A DNA stretch of 64,000 bases from NCBI GenBank assembly GCA_031216915.1, contig CM062296.1:790268823-790332822 (forward strand), written 5' to 3'. Numbering within the stretch: the first letter of the stretch is position 1; the number at the start of each line of letters is the position of its first letter. The translations under genes were made by a program, and so were the position numbers. The notes below the pieces were generated by a model that was not told the DNA's origin, did not search any database, and saw only the letters and a list, made by a program, of their open reading frames with translations. This document shows, in pieces, positions 11,016 to 20,183 of this stretch. The stretch is from Pictodentalium vernedei. Lineage: Eukaryota > Mollusca > Scaphopoda > Dentaliida > Dentaliidae.

Positions 11016-11942
11016 ATTCTATGCGGCTAAAGTGGAGGCTCTTCCATCATTGGTGTAGGGATCATTATGTTCATATTGCTGATCCCTCCATACTACTCAT
11101 TGCAATTTTTTAGTATACTTGTTTCACAAGATCTACTGCAGCCTGTTTTTATTAAGGTTTTAGGTTTATGTTACCTCATACCTATGCACTCTAGGATAGT
11201 TACAATTGAGTCTTATGTCTCTTTATCTAAGTCAGTTAGTTACTTTTTGATAAATAGACTTAGAATCTTTAGATTAAATTCCTATATGGATTTTAACTTC
11301 GGTTCTTATTTAGCTAAGTAATCATTTGAGCCTCTGGAAACAGTAGTTTTCAAATTCTGACCTTTTAGACAGTAATTCTGTTGGTTTCTCTTTTACTGTA
11401 GAGTCAGTGAGTTTCATGCACTATCGATGGATGATTTTCACTTTCGTAGTTTCGGAATCACTATTCCGTTACTATTTAGGTTGGATTTTTGCATAAGAGT
11501 TAGGCTCCTAATATCCGGAACCTATTGTTATTAAGGTCCTTCCGTCTTCGTACTGGCATAGGCCTTTACTCTTTCCGGGTAGAGTTTATGTATTTATAAA
11601 CAGATATCTGTTTATTTCTATGGGCGTAAGCTTCTTCTGTCTTTGATGCCTAGTAGAAGGACGTTACGCTCCATTCTATTGTTAATGGATTCTATTAACT
11701 ATCGGTACTGCTTATGGTATATCATTGACTTAGCAGTTGTGCTTAAGATTTCGGCTCATGAAGTAAGAGTTCTTCTACATCTTGGGCTTACATTAATAGT
11801 GTCGCTATTATAGATTTTTGAAGGCTGCTCATTGCGCTCAGCCATCCACATTCATGAATTTTTATCTCAGAAATATCGAGTCTATTTCTGGAGGCCTCTA
11901 TTGTTAGGTCTATTATCTACTGCTCAGAATGTCATTCACTTA
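10900..11942 (+). pseudogene. Tyrosine recombinase remnant, copy B
   Basis: DNA similarity to the YR gene of copies A, C and H runs from the core-binding region to the end (for example GTGTAGGGATCATTATG, CCGGAACCTATTGTTATTAA, TCATGAAGTAAGAG, TTTTTATCTCAGAAATATCG), but single-base indels break the frame every 50-80 codons. Non-functional. Confidence 0.78.
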
Positions 11943-12530
11943 ACAGTTGCTACTATAGCTAGGTAGGCTGTCTGTTTCGGCAGTGTCTCCGTTCTGCTGC
12001 CCTCTTCGCTCTGGGCTATTTGACCCAGGGCAAGAAAAAGGGGGGGGGGGGGGGAGGGTGTTCCCTTGGGTCACCTGTTTTACTATGAAAACAAGGGGAT
12101 ACCTCCTCCGGAGTTAGTAATTCTGAGCTGTTATTGGGATGGTTGTTTAGTGAAAAGTTTAGGTTTTTAAAATTCATTCAAGTCTTAGTTTTTAAAGTAT
12201 AGTTTTTGATTATTGCATATGTCAACGGACATGATTATGCAATCCTCAGACACTTTTAGTAGTATAGGAGTCCCTATTCTCTTGACTTACTTTATTTATT
12301 GGCTTACTTTAAAAATTATTAGTATAAGGATTATATTGGATATTAATAGAGTACATGGATGTATGAAGCTCAATTTTAGAAGGTGTTGTATCTTTCTAAT
12401 CTATCATAAATAAGAAAGATACATGTAAGGCCTATTACTTCTTTTTCCCTACAGGGGATGACTCTATTTTATATTATTGAGCGTATTCCATTTTGCTCTA
12501 TGTCCTTGGCCCTCCAGCCTTTTTACTATT

Positions 12531-12921
12531 CAGCTATGTCTGGGTCATTGGTACAGTATAAAAATGTTAAAAAATTTATAGTAATTTCTATATTTTTTAT
12601 ACTTACCAATGACCCAGACGGGGATGGCCCTCCCAGGAGTTGGGAACTCTTGCCTCCCCGCTGAGTACATAGCGCTTACCAGGCACTGGTTTTTAGAATG
12701 ATTAATGGCGCCAATTTCGGAACGTCCTTGACACTGCGCATACGCAGTAGAGGCAAAGTGTGGAGGGCCTTTCAGGACATGTTTTCTTTGGTTTTAGATG
12801 CAAATTTTGGGGATTGGGGGGCAAAATTTGTGTTTGGCCCTATATTTTAAGAGTTAGCACCAGCTATGTCTGGGTCATTGGTAAGTATAAAAAATATAGA
12901 AATTACTATAAATTTTTTAAC
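12531..12921 (+). repeat. ICR (12531-12620) and right inverted terminal repeat (12697-12921), copy B
   Basis: The ICR carries the complement of both ends joined at AAAAATGTTAAAAAA. The right repeat mirrors 6004-6202. Both remain well preserved although the coding part is dead, as expected if these are the sequences needed in cis for mobilisation. Confidence 0.85.
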
Positions 12922-13097
12922 TTTTCAAAAAATTTCAACAAAACCATATCATGTGACCCCTTGTTGGAACGAGCTCGTCGAGCTCGTTCCAACGAGGGGT
13001 CACATGATATGGTTTTGTTGACATTTTTTGAAAAATTTGAAAAAATTATATTTAAAATAATAAATTTTGAAATCGTCTGTGTTGGGTAAAGGGTTAA

Positions 13098-13257
13098 GAG
13101 GACATGTTTGGAGATCGTAAAAGTCGGAAATAGGTCTTTAAGGGTGTATACAATGGCTGGAAGGTCTTAGTTAGGACTAATCACTTGGTCATGTCATTTG
13201 TTTTAACACTTCACCTAACATGACTTGAAGCAAATACTTTTAAAGGGTAGTACGGTG
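13098..13257. other. Short non-coding gap between MITE M2 and SINE fragment
   Basis: The first 42 bases repeat the tail that follows MITE M1 (5887-5930). The rest is unique AT-rich sequence with no recognised feature. Confidence 0.5.
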
Positions 13258-13455
13258 GGTCATCACTTCACACATTAGATGTCAGATTGATAATTCCCAG
13301 ATGCAATCCTGCCCACTTCATCTGTGTTATGTCTTTGGGCATGGTGGTGCGCAGTGCTAAGGCATACTGGACTTTGATGTCTTTGACCTGTACTAACCCT
13401 GCTTTAGCAGTAAGTAAGCTTGCTCACTGTTGTTCAGTGGTGCATTCTAGAGACT
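13258..13455 (+). mobile_element. SINE body fragment, cut off by DIRS copy C
   Basis: Diverged version of the SINE body in this window: ATGTCTTTGGGCA, then GTGCTAAGGCATACTGGA, then CTAACCCTGCTTTAGCAG. It stops abruptly where copy C begins. The downstream SINE part is not found after copy C, so a deletion accompanied or followed that insertion. Confidence 0.55.
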
Positions 13456-13641
13456 CCAATGACCCAGACTTAGCTGGTGCTAACTCTAACAAAACCAGGG
13501 CCAAACACAAATTTTGCCCCCCAATCCCCAAAATTTGCATCCAAAACAAAAAGAAATCATGTCCTAAAGGACCTCCATACTACGCCTCTACTGCGCATGC
13601 GCAGTGACGCAGACGTCCCAAAATTGGCGCCAATTATCATT
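13456..13641 (+). repeat. Left inverted terminal repeat, copy C (5'-truncated)
   Basis: Starts at CCAATGACCCAGACTTAGC, lacking ATTTTTATACTGTA found in the other copies, and ends at GGCGCCAATTATCATT. Inverted counterpart of 20350-20575. Confidence 0.85.
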
Positions 13642-14529
13642 CTCTGTTTGGCCCTTCATCAGTCAACATCTCACTGATCTTTGTGCTTGTAAATCTCAGT
13701 TTAAAGGATGCCAGACACGTAATTTTTGGAGAAAATGTGATTCTAAGGAGGATAGAAGGAGGAGAGGAAAAAGAAGTGGCAAAAAATAATCAGGGCTGTA
13801 CTTAAAATTTTTTGATGAAATTATGTTAAGTTGCCTATTTTCGAGGCATGGGCCTCTTGTTGTCATTCTTGCTAATTGTTGCACTGCTTATTCAGTGTTT
13901 CCTCTCCCCTAGCCTTCTAAAGTCTCCCCTGGCAATTCTCCCATGCTTTTGGCATATTTTTGAGAAATTTCATTTCTAAAATTTCCTGGGAGAGTTGTTT
14001 GGTTACAGAATGTTTTCTGTTATTTTCCCCATAGTTACGTTTTCACCCATGGGTGTATAACGTTTGTGTTCTGCATCTTCCATCTGATGTTCTACAGATT
14101 CTCCCCTGGTAGTCTCTGTTTTGCATCAGATAGAGTGTAATTGATGACTGATTCCGGGCCAGTTTTTTCAGTGCCTGGAGTCATGTTTTCTAGTGTGTTT
14201 ACACTGTTTGTTTTCATTGGCAACAGCCTTTTTTGAGGGGGGGCTGTTTGCCTTTGTGGTAGTTTATCTCATTATAAGATACATTTATATTATCCGAAAG
14301 TGTCTCATTAATTATTTTACATAAATTTAAAATTTTTGACCACACTTTGCCATCGGATCCATCGGGGCTCAACGTTACTTTTCAGCAACTTGGGCTTCTC
14401 TGAAAAAATATTTTTTCAAAATTATTTTGTTTTGCAATTGTTTTTTCATTTATTAATGGATCATGTTATTATGTATCTTTGTGTCAGGGGTTTTTGCGAG
14501 TAACTAGGACTTATTGTTGTTCTTTCACA
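13642..14529 (+). other. 5' leader of DIRS copy C
   Basis: About 890 bp between the left repeat and the gag ATG. No conserved frame; copies C, F, G and H align throughout. Just before gag it holds a pyrimidine-rich tract ending TCTTTGTGTCAG, which looks like a 3' splice site and is present in all younger copies. It presumably contains the promoter and untranslated leader. Confidence 0.6.
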
Positions 14530-16631
14530 ATGAAGGGACGTTGTTCAAATTGTAATAGGAAGAAATCTTCCTCTGACTTTCATGATCATTGTATTAATTG
14601 TAGTCAGTGTTCTCGCATTAATCCCTGTCCTATATGTGAACATTGGGATGAGAAACATTGGAAACGTGTGTCACGATATGTTGTTTCTGGAGAAAGAGCG
14701 ATACCGGCTCTTTCTCCGCAAGGTCACTCTACTCTCTCAGTTTCTATTTCAGAGGAACCAGAACAGGGTGATGTTTCCATGTTATCTTCTTCAAGTGTGC
14801 GTCCGTCGTCACAAATGAATTCAGAGCTAGCGGCAAAAGTGCTCATGGAGATTAGACAAATGTCGTCCGCTAGCTCGCCCGGTGTAGCGTCCATTCACCG
14901 AATGGTTCGGCAGCCGGGTTCGTCCGATGCGGTCCAAGAGGAAATTTTGGGTGATGCGAGCACTATAAACATAATAGATGCACACCCAGTGACGGTGGAT
15001 AGTAAGCGAGAACGGAGGAAGCCTTTTAGTCCGGTTCATAGCTCGTCCAGGTCCAGCCGGGCCGCGAGCGAGAGAGGTCCCTCTCTCGTACAACAACATC
15101 TGGGACCAGATGTTGTGGTACAAAATGTGTCTTTAGCGGAGCATACGTCCGTCGCTCGGGACGCTCCGTTGTATAAGCAGTCCGCAGAGACTGTTAAGGC
15201 TTCCTCTTCTCGTCAGCGCACACGACCGCACCTTGGCTGCGTGACCGCCGATATATTACCAGCTTCGCCGATGAAGGATTCTTCGGCGACCAGGTGACAC
15301 CATCCGGCAGCCAGGGATTCGAGACCGATGGACTCCGGATGTTCGCATAGGAAAAGTATGCGGGAGCCATCTGATGCGGAGCTGCCCTCGGCGAAGCAGC
15401 GAAAGACTGCGCCTCCGCAGGTCTCGACGCCGGACATTCTTGTGCAGTTAGCACAGCTTATCGCAGCATCCCAGCAGCCGACAGAAACGGTGTCGGATCG
15501 AGAATTATCCGACGGCGCTGGGTCGGTACGCTCCGCCGAAGCATCGGGGGCGGACGACCGGGAACATCGTGAGGTCCAACCGGATGGTGAAAGGGATACG
15601 GATGACTTGGAGCTATCCCTTTCGGAACAACATAAAGCTGCCGTGGACTTCATCCGGCACTTTCTCCCTCAAGTTGTTCCGTCGGGCCAGACTGCTGCGC
15701 TTCCAGACAAGAGAATTATAGCGTCATTGGACTCTGAATTTTTTGAGCGGTTCAGGGACATCGCTCCCGAGTTTCCGTTGCAGTCCAATAATGTTGCTAG
15801 AACATTTGAATTATTGAACGACGCTATATTTAAACTTGCTTCCAGGACGGGGAAAGCAGGTTTCTTGTCCGCTAATACTCTCAACCTGCCTTTCATTAAT
15901 GCAAGGAATAAATTTGATACGGCAGGACAGGGTATACCGAGAGTTCCTCTGCGTATGGACGACGAGGCGGAAGACTTAGAGCTATCATTACCGTCGTCAG
16001 CTTCTATTCCAACCGCGGTGTTGGAAACAGCTATTGCGTCTAACAGAGCCAATTTAGATGCCTTATCTTACGCAGATCACCTTACTAAGGCGTTATCACT
16101 GCGCCTTCAAGGGGAAGAGTTTCAGGATATACAATCCTCTTTAAGACTTCTTTCAAGGGCAGTAGCTTATTCCACGTGTAACTCCGCCCTTTCAGTGGCA
16201 AATCTGGAGTTGGTTAGACGTGACGCAGCCCTAGCTACATCCACACTAGTGGATTCTAAGGTGAAGAACTCTCTTAGAGTCGCTTCGGTCTCAGGAGAAC
16301 TTCTCTTTGACGGCAAGCTTTCCGCTATTTATGATAAAATTAAAAAGAAAGCTAATGATCTCTGTTGTTCAGATCAGCTCCTAAGAAGTCGGATACAGCA
16401 GACACGAATAAGACGGGCACTTCTGGGTCTAATGCGCCCAAGAGAGGTTCCTATAGAGGTTCCGGTGCATCCTCTTGGTCTTATTCGAGAGACCGTCAGG
16501 ATAGCGATTCTCGTTCGGGACGTCCTTCAGGCCGGGACAATCGGTCGGACGCCCCGAGGTCGACGAGGCGAGGTGCGGGTCGTGGAAGACGTGGTTTCTC
16601 CTACCGCAGGCCTTGCAGGTCCAGGAGGTGA
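14530..16631 (+). pseudogene. gag of DIRS copy C (one nonsense, one frameshift)
   Basis: Start chosen at the ATG shared by copies F, G and H (MKGRCSNCNRKKSSSDFHDH). The N-terminus has paired Cys/His residues (CSNC, HDHCINCSQC, CPICEHW) likely to bind zinc. The frame is stopped by a TGA at 15295-15297, where the other copies read TCA. It reopens in the same frame, then loses one T near 16360 and runs into the pol frame. The original C-terminus, RG/RS-rich (RRGAGRGRRGFSYRR), lies at 16365-16631 in the old frame. Gag would package element RNA. Compare the open version in copy G. Confidence 0.82.
14689..15623 (+). other. Series of inverted repeats inside gag (copy C)
   Basis: At least nine short-loop inverted repeats lie in 0.94 kb of coding sequence: GGAGAAAGAGC (14689/14707), GAGCTAGCGG (14824/14867), CCATTC (14891/14900), CGAGAGAGG (15069/15080), ACAACATCTGG (15093/15106), CGGAGC with an inner CGTCC (15137/15163), CAGTC (15178/15189), GTCGGAT (15492/15507) and GAAAGGGATA (15589/15614). 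They recur in copies F, G and H. In the diverged copy X, several keep pairing with changed bases. This suggests conserved RNA or single-stranded DNA structure. Confidence 0.6.
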
Positions 16632-18621
16632 TGGCTTAAACCTCTATCGCGTTCCGGTTGGCGGAAGGTTGTCAAGTTTTTCACAAGAGTGGGCGTCGAT
16701 TACGGACGACCCTTGGGTGAGAGGAGTGACTTCGGAAGGTCTAAAGATATCCTTCAAACGAAAGCCTCCATTAACTCGAAGTCCAAAGTGGACTCATCTT
16801 CCGTCAAATCCACAGAAAAGAGACGCTCTGTTATCAGAGGTGCAGTCTCTTTTAATGAAGAACGCGGTAGAGGTCGTAGAAAACCAGGAATCTCTGGGAT
16901 TCTACAGCCATCTGTTTCTGGTTCCGAAACCAGACGGCTCGTTCCGTCCAGTCATAGATTTGAGCTGGATAAACAAGCTGATCGTCGCTCCGAAGTTTTA
17001 TATGGAGACGATTCGATCGGTCAGAGCGAGTATTCGGGTGAACGATTATGCAACGAGCATAGATCTCAAAGATGCGTACTTTCACGTCATGGTACATCCA
17101 ACATTCCGAAAGTATCTACGCTTTGCAGTCCTGGGAGTGGTGTATCAATTCCGGGTGATGTGCTTCGGATTGAATCTAGCACCCTGGGCTTTCACGCGGG
17201 TAATGAACTCGGTAATGATCTACTTCCGAGCTCATTCGTCTGCGGTAACGTCGGCCTACCTGGACGACATTCTTCAGAGGTACGGCAACGAGGTAACGCT
17301 TCAGAACGATGTTCAGAATCTTCTTCTATTGCTCCGACGTCTCGGTTTTATAGTAAACGAGGAGAAGTCGGATCTGGTGCCGTCCAAGTCATTCACTCAT
17401 CTGGGAATGAGCTTCGAGACGCACAACAATCTCGTTCGTCTGCCGTTAACCAGAGCGAAATTAGTCAGTTGTTACGCTCGCTATTGTCTGCACGCAGACA
17501 AAGTCACGGCGAGAGAATTTATGAGACTGATAGGTCTGTGCGGAGCCACCGCGGATCTCATTCCGATGGGGCGGCTACGCACACGTCCTCTTCAAATTTT
17601 CCTGACTCAGAATTGGAGTGTGAAAATTCATTCGCTCGATGTAGACGTTCTCTTGTCAGATCAAGTGAAACAAGAGATTCAGACTTGGGCAAACATTCAG
17701 TGGTTAACTCAAGGAGTTCCGCTGCAGTTGCCGGATCAGAGTTTTACCGTTATGACGGATGCCAGTCAAACAGGTTGGGGTGCATCATTAATCCCAACGG
17801 ATTCGAGATGCCAGGGTCTTTGGGATCCGCAATTCCTGTGCAAGCACATAAACATCAAGGAAATGATGTCAATTTGGCTTGCGTTACGTCACTGGATGGA
17901 CATTATTCACGATGCTCATGTCCAAATCCTATCCGACAATACGACAGTAGTGGCGTATATACGGAATCAGGGAGGCACTCATTCAGTTCCGTTGTTCAAT
18001 CTAACGGAAAGAATCCTTCTGTTTGCGTTAGAACATCACGTTCTTCTTTCGGTCCATCACATACCGGGTCGTCTGAATGTGCTAGCAGACTCCCTTTCAC
18101 GAAAGGGTCGCTTGTTGCCGTCGGAGTGGACTCTCAACAAACAAGTATTCAATCAGATTTGCTACCAATGGGAACGGCCAATGATAGACTTATTTGCGAC
18201 ACATCTCAACAATCAGTTGCAGACGTATGTGTCTCCGTGTCCGGATCCAAGAGCATTTGCAGTAGACGCTCTGTCGATCCCTTGGGACGGAATGATAGGA
18301 TATGCGTATCCTCCAGCGCCGTTAATTCAACAAGTATTGCTAAAGATAAAACAATCTCAATGCAAGATTCTGTTGGTAGCATCTCTGTCGCCACAGAGAC
18401 CGTGGATAAATCTACTCAGGTGTCTGTTGTGGGACCTACCGCGGAAGCTTCCTCCACGAGAGGATCTTCTTTCGCAGGGGAAATCGCGCCAACTCCATCA
18501 CAACCTGCAAGGTCTCAACCTTCACGTTTTTCCGTTGTGCGGTCCTTCTTGCATGGCAAGCACTTTACAGGACGAGCAGTGGACGCGATTTCTAACTGTA
18601 GGAGGACCTCCTCTTCGCTAA
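15328..18621 (+). CDS. DIRS pol of copy C: RT, RNase H, DAM-like methyltransferase; fused in frame to the gag C-terminal half
   Basis: One open frame of 1097 codons. Residues 1 to about 345 are the second half of gag; the single-T deletion near 16360 then carries the frame into pol. RT: SIDLKDAYFHV (catalytic Asp579), CFGLNLAPWAFT, SAYLDDIL (Asp646, Asp647). RNase H: MTDASQTGWGA (Asp811), KEMMSIW (Glu845), ILSDNTT (Asp870), NVLADSLSR (Asp921). Methyltransferase-like: IDLFATHL (about 953-960), YAYPPAPLI (about 992-1000). In copy G gag and pol are separate overlapping frames, so the fusion is secondary. The ATG at 15328 is internal to gag and unlikely to be the natural start. All visible catalytic residues are present. 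The last 454 nt overlap YR. Confidence 0.88.
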   Translation: MDSGCSHRKSMREPSDAELPSAKQRKTAPPQVSTPDILVQLAQLIAASQQPTETVSDRELSDGAGSVRSAEASGADDREHREVQPDGERDTDDLELSLSEQHKAAVDFIRHFLPQVVPSGQTAALPDKRIIASLDSEFFERFRDIAPEFPLQSNNVARTFELLNDAIFKLASRTGKAGFLSANTLNLPFINARNKFDTAGQGIPRVPLRMDDEAEDLELSLPSSASIPTAVLETAIASNRANLDALSYADHLTKALSLRLQGEEFQDIQSSLRLLSRAVAYSTCNSALSVANLELVRRDAALATSTLVDSKVKNSLRVASVSGELLFDGKLSAIYDKIKKKANDLCCSDQLLRSRIQQTRIRRALLGLMRPREVPIEVPVHPLGLIRETVRIAILVRDVLQAGTIGRTPRGRRGEVRVVEDVVSPTAGLAGPGGDGLNLYRVPVGGRLSSFSQEWASITDDPWVRGVTSEGLKISFKRKPPLTRSPKWTHLPSNPQKRDALLSEVQSLLMKNAVEVVENQESLGFYSHLFLVPKPDGSFRPVIDLSWINKLIVAPKFYMETIRSVRASIRVNDYATSIDLKDAYFHVMVHPTFRKYLRFAVLGVVYQFRVMCFGLNLAPWAFTRVMNSVMIYFRAHSSAVTSAYLDDILQRYGNEVTLQNDVQNLLLLLRRLGFIVNEEKSDLVPSKSFTHLGMSFETHNNLVRLPLTRAKLVSCYARYCLHADKVTAREFMRLIGLCGATADLIPMGRLRTRPLQIFLTQNWSVKIHSLDVDVLLSDQVKQEIQTWANIQWLTQGVPLQLPDQSFTVMTDASQTGWGASLIPTDSRCQGLWDPQFLCKHINIKEMMSIWLALRHWMDIIHDAHVQILSDNTTVVAYIRNQGGTHSVPLFNLTERILLFALEHHVLLSVHHIPGRLNVLADSLSRKGRLLPSEWTLNKQVFNQICYQWERPMIDLFATHLNNQLQTYVSPCPDPRAFAVDALSIPWDGMIGYAYPPAPLIQQVLLKIKQSQCKILLVASLSPQRPWINLLRCLLWDLPRKLPPREDLLSQGKSRQLHHNLQGLNLHVFPLCGPSCMASTLQDEQWTRFLTVGGPPLR

Positions 18622-19577
18622 ACTATGCGGCTAAGTGGAAGGTTTTTCGTCGTTGGTGTAGGGATCATTCTGTAGATATATTTGATCCCTCTATCCCAGA
18701 CATTGCAAACTTTCTAGTATACTTGTTTGACGAAATCAAACTGCAGCCTGTTACTATAAAGGGTTATAGATCTATGTTATCTGATACCTATGCACATCAT
18801 GATAGTTTACAAATTGGATCTAATGTCTCTTTATCGAAGTTGGTTAGAAACTTTTCGATAAATAGACCCAGAACTCTTAGATTAATTCCTAAGTGGAATT
18901 TAGCTTGGGTTCTCCTTAAATTGAAGGAAAAGCCATTTGAACCTCTTGGGACAGTAGATTTCAAATTCTTATCTTATAAGACAGCTTTTCTCTTAGCTTT
19001 CTCTTCTGCCAGAAGAGTCAGTGAGCTTCATGCACTATCGGTGGATGATTCTCATTATCGTAGTGTTGGGAACACTATCACCTTCACTACTAATGTGGGT
19101 TTTTTAGCTAAGAATCAGGCTCCTAATAAATATCCGGAACCTATTGTTATTAAGGCTCTTCCGTCTTCAGACGGGCGTAGGCCTTTACTCTGTCCTGTTA
19201 GAGCACTACGTATCTATAAACAGAGATCTCAGTTTATCAGAAAGGGACGGAAATGTTTCTTTCTGTCTTTGATGCCTAATAGAAAGGACATTTCAGTCAA
19301 TTCTATTGCTAGATGGATTCAGTTAACTATCCGTACTGCTTATGAAGATTTATCTTCTTCTCAGCAGTCTGTGCTTAAGATTTCTGCTCATGAAGTAAGA
19401 GCTCTTTCTACTTCCTGGGCTTATGCTAATAGTGTTGCTATTACAGATTTAATGAAGGCTGCTTATTGGTCTCAGCCATCCACATTTACGAATTTTTATC
19501 TCAGAAATATTGAGTCCATTTCTGGAGACCTGCATTGTTTAGGTCCGTTATCTGTTGCTCAGAATGTCGTCCACTAA
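18168..19577 (+). CDS. Tyrosine recombinase (YR) of DIRS copy C
   Basis: 469 codons from ATG 18168, the first ATG of the frame that is conserved in copies A, F, G and H. Tetrad residues: Arg283 in RRVSEL, His408 and Arg411 in HEVRALSTSW, Tyr444 in FTNFYLR, followed by a 25-residue tail. The upstream open extension to 16689 begins with GTG, is Ser/Arg-rich, merely shadows pol and carries stops in copies G and H, so I leave it out. The enzyme would insert a circular double-stranded copy through short homology. Intact here. Confidence 0.88.
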   Translation: MGTANDRLICDTSQQSVADVCVSVSGSKSICSRRSVDPLGRNDRICVSSSAVNSTSIAKDKTISMQDSVGSISVATETVDKSTQVSVVGPTAEASSTRGSSFAGEIAPTPSQPARSQPSRFSVVRSFLHGKHFTGRAVDAISNCRRTSSSLNYAAKWKVFRRWCRDHSVDIFDPSIPDIANFLVYLFDEIKLQPVTIKGYRSMLSDTYAHHDSLQIGSNVSLSKLVRNFSINRPRTLRLIPKWNLAWVLLKLKEKPFEPLGTVDFKFLSYKTAFLLAFSSARRVSELHALSVDDSHYRSVGNTITFTTNVGFLAKNQAPNKYPEPIVIKALPSSDGRRPLLCPVRALRIYKQRSQFIRKGRKCFFLSLMPNRKDISVNSIARWIQLTIRTAYEDLSSSQQSVLKISAHEVRALSTSWAYANSVAITDLMKAAYWSQPSTFTNFYLRNIESISGDLHCLGPLSVAQNVVH

Positions 19578-20183
19578 ACAGTTGCAACTATAGTTATGCA
19601 GGCTTTCTGTTCCGGCAGTGACTCCGTCCGGCTGCCCTCTTCGCTCTGGGCTATTTGACCCAGGGCAAGGGGAAGGGGGGGGGGGGGGGGGGGGCGGGTG
19701 TTCCCTTAGGTCACCTGCTTTATAGTGAAAAGCAAGGGAATGCCTCCTCCAAGTCAGTATTTCTGAGTCGCTTCCGGGATGGTTTTAAAGTGTAATATTA
19801 ATGTTTAAATTCATTCATGTCTTATTTTTAAAGTGTAGCTCGGTGTGAAGCATTTGTATATGTCAAGTGTCAAACGGGCTTTAATATACAATACTCGGAC
19901 ACTTTTAAATGATTATAAAGAGTCTCAATTCTCTGGACTACTTTATTTATTGGCTTGCTTTAAAAATAATTAGTATAAGGGTTATACTGGATGTTAATAG
20001 AGAACATGAATGTTATTGTGCTCAATTATTAAGGGTAGTGTATCTTTCTAATTTAATATTAAATAAGAAAGATACATGTAAAGCCTAATACTCCTTTTCT
20101 CCTTAAGGGGTTACCTCTTTACTATATAGTTGAGCTTATTGGATTTTCCTCTATGTCCTAGGCCCTCCAGCCTGTTTACTATT
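19578..20183 (+). other. 3' non-coding region of DIRS copy C with hairpin and 20-nt G-run
   Basis: Same layout as in copy A: hairpin CTGGG/CCCAG, then the longest G-run in the window (19675-19694). The remainder is AT-rich. No frame. A GGCCCTCCAGCC block precedes the ICR in every copy. Confidence 0.7.

Larger units (their letters stand above)
6004..12921 (+). mobile_element. DIRS-type element, copy B (non-autonomous, decayed)
   Basis: Bounded by the left end ATTTTTATACTG at 6004 and the right end ATTTTTTAAC at 12921, with both inverted repeats (6004-6202 and 12697-12921), an ICR (12531-12620) and a 15-nt G-run (12040-12054). The inside is riddled with stops and indels. Two structural changes are shared with copy D: a tandem duplication of about 1.14 kb of gag (about 7335-8472 and 8473-9600) and a deletion joining gag to RNase H near 10035-10060, which removes every RT motif. 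Its flanks differ from those of D, so the defective form itself was mobilised. Confidence 0.88.
5935..13093. mobile_element. Palindromic TTAA MITE, copy M2, split by DIRS copy B
   Basis: The left part is 5935-6003 (TTAA at 5931-5934, CCCTTTACCCAACGAATC) and the right part is 12922-13093 (palindromic core 12936-13020, end TTGGGTAAAGGG, TTAA at 13094-13097). The intervening sequence is DIRS copy B. Joined, the two parts correspond to M1. The 42 bp following M1 and M2 are nearly the same (ACATGTTTGGAGATCG, AAGTCGGAAATAGG), so MITE plus tail was tandemly duplicated before B arrived. Confidence 0.72.

Noticed and set aside
15213..16052. Minus-strand ORFs of 125-146 codons within gag
   Set aside because: Antisense shadows of gag; the frame is not better conserved than expected from gag itself.
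16689..18167. N-terminal ~490 residues of a 962-codon YR-frame ORF as a real protein domain
   Set aside because: Starts with GTG, mirrors pol in another frame, has no recognisable domain, and is interrupted by stops in copies G and H where pol is open.
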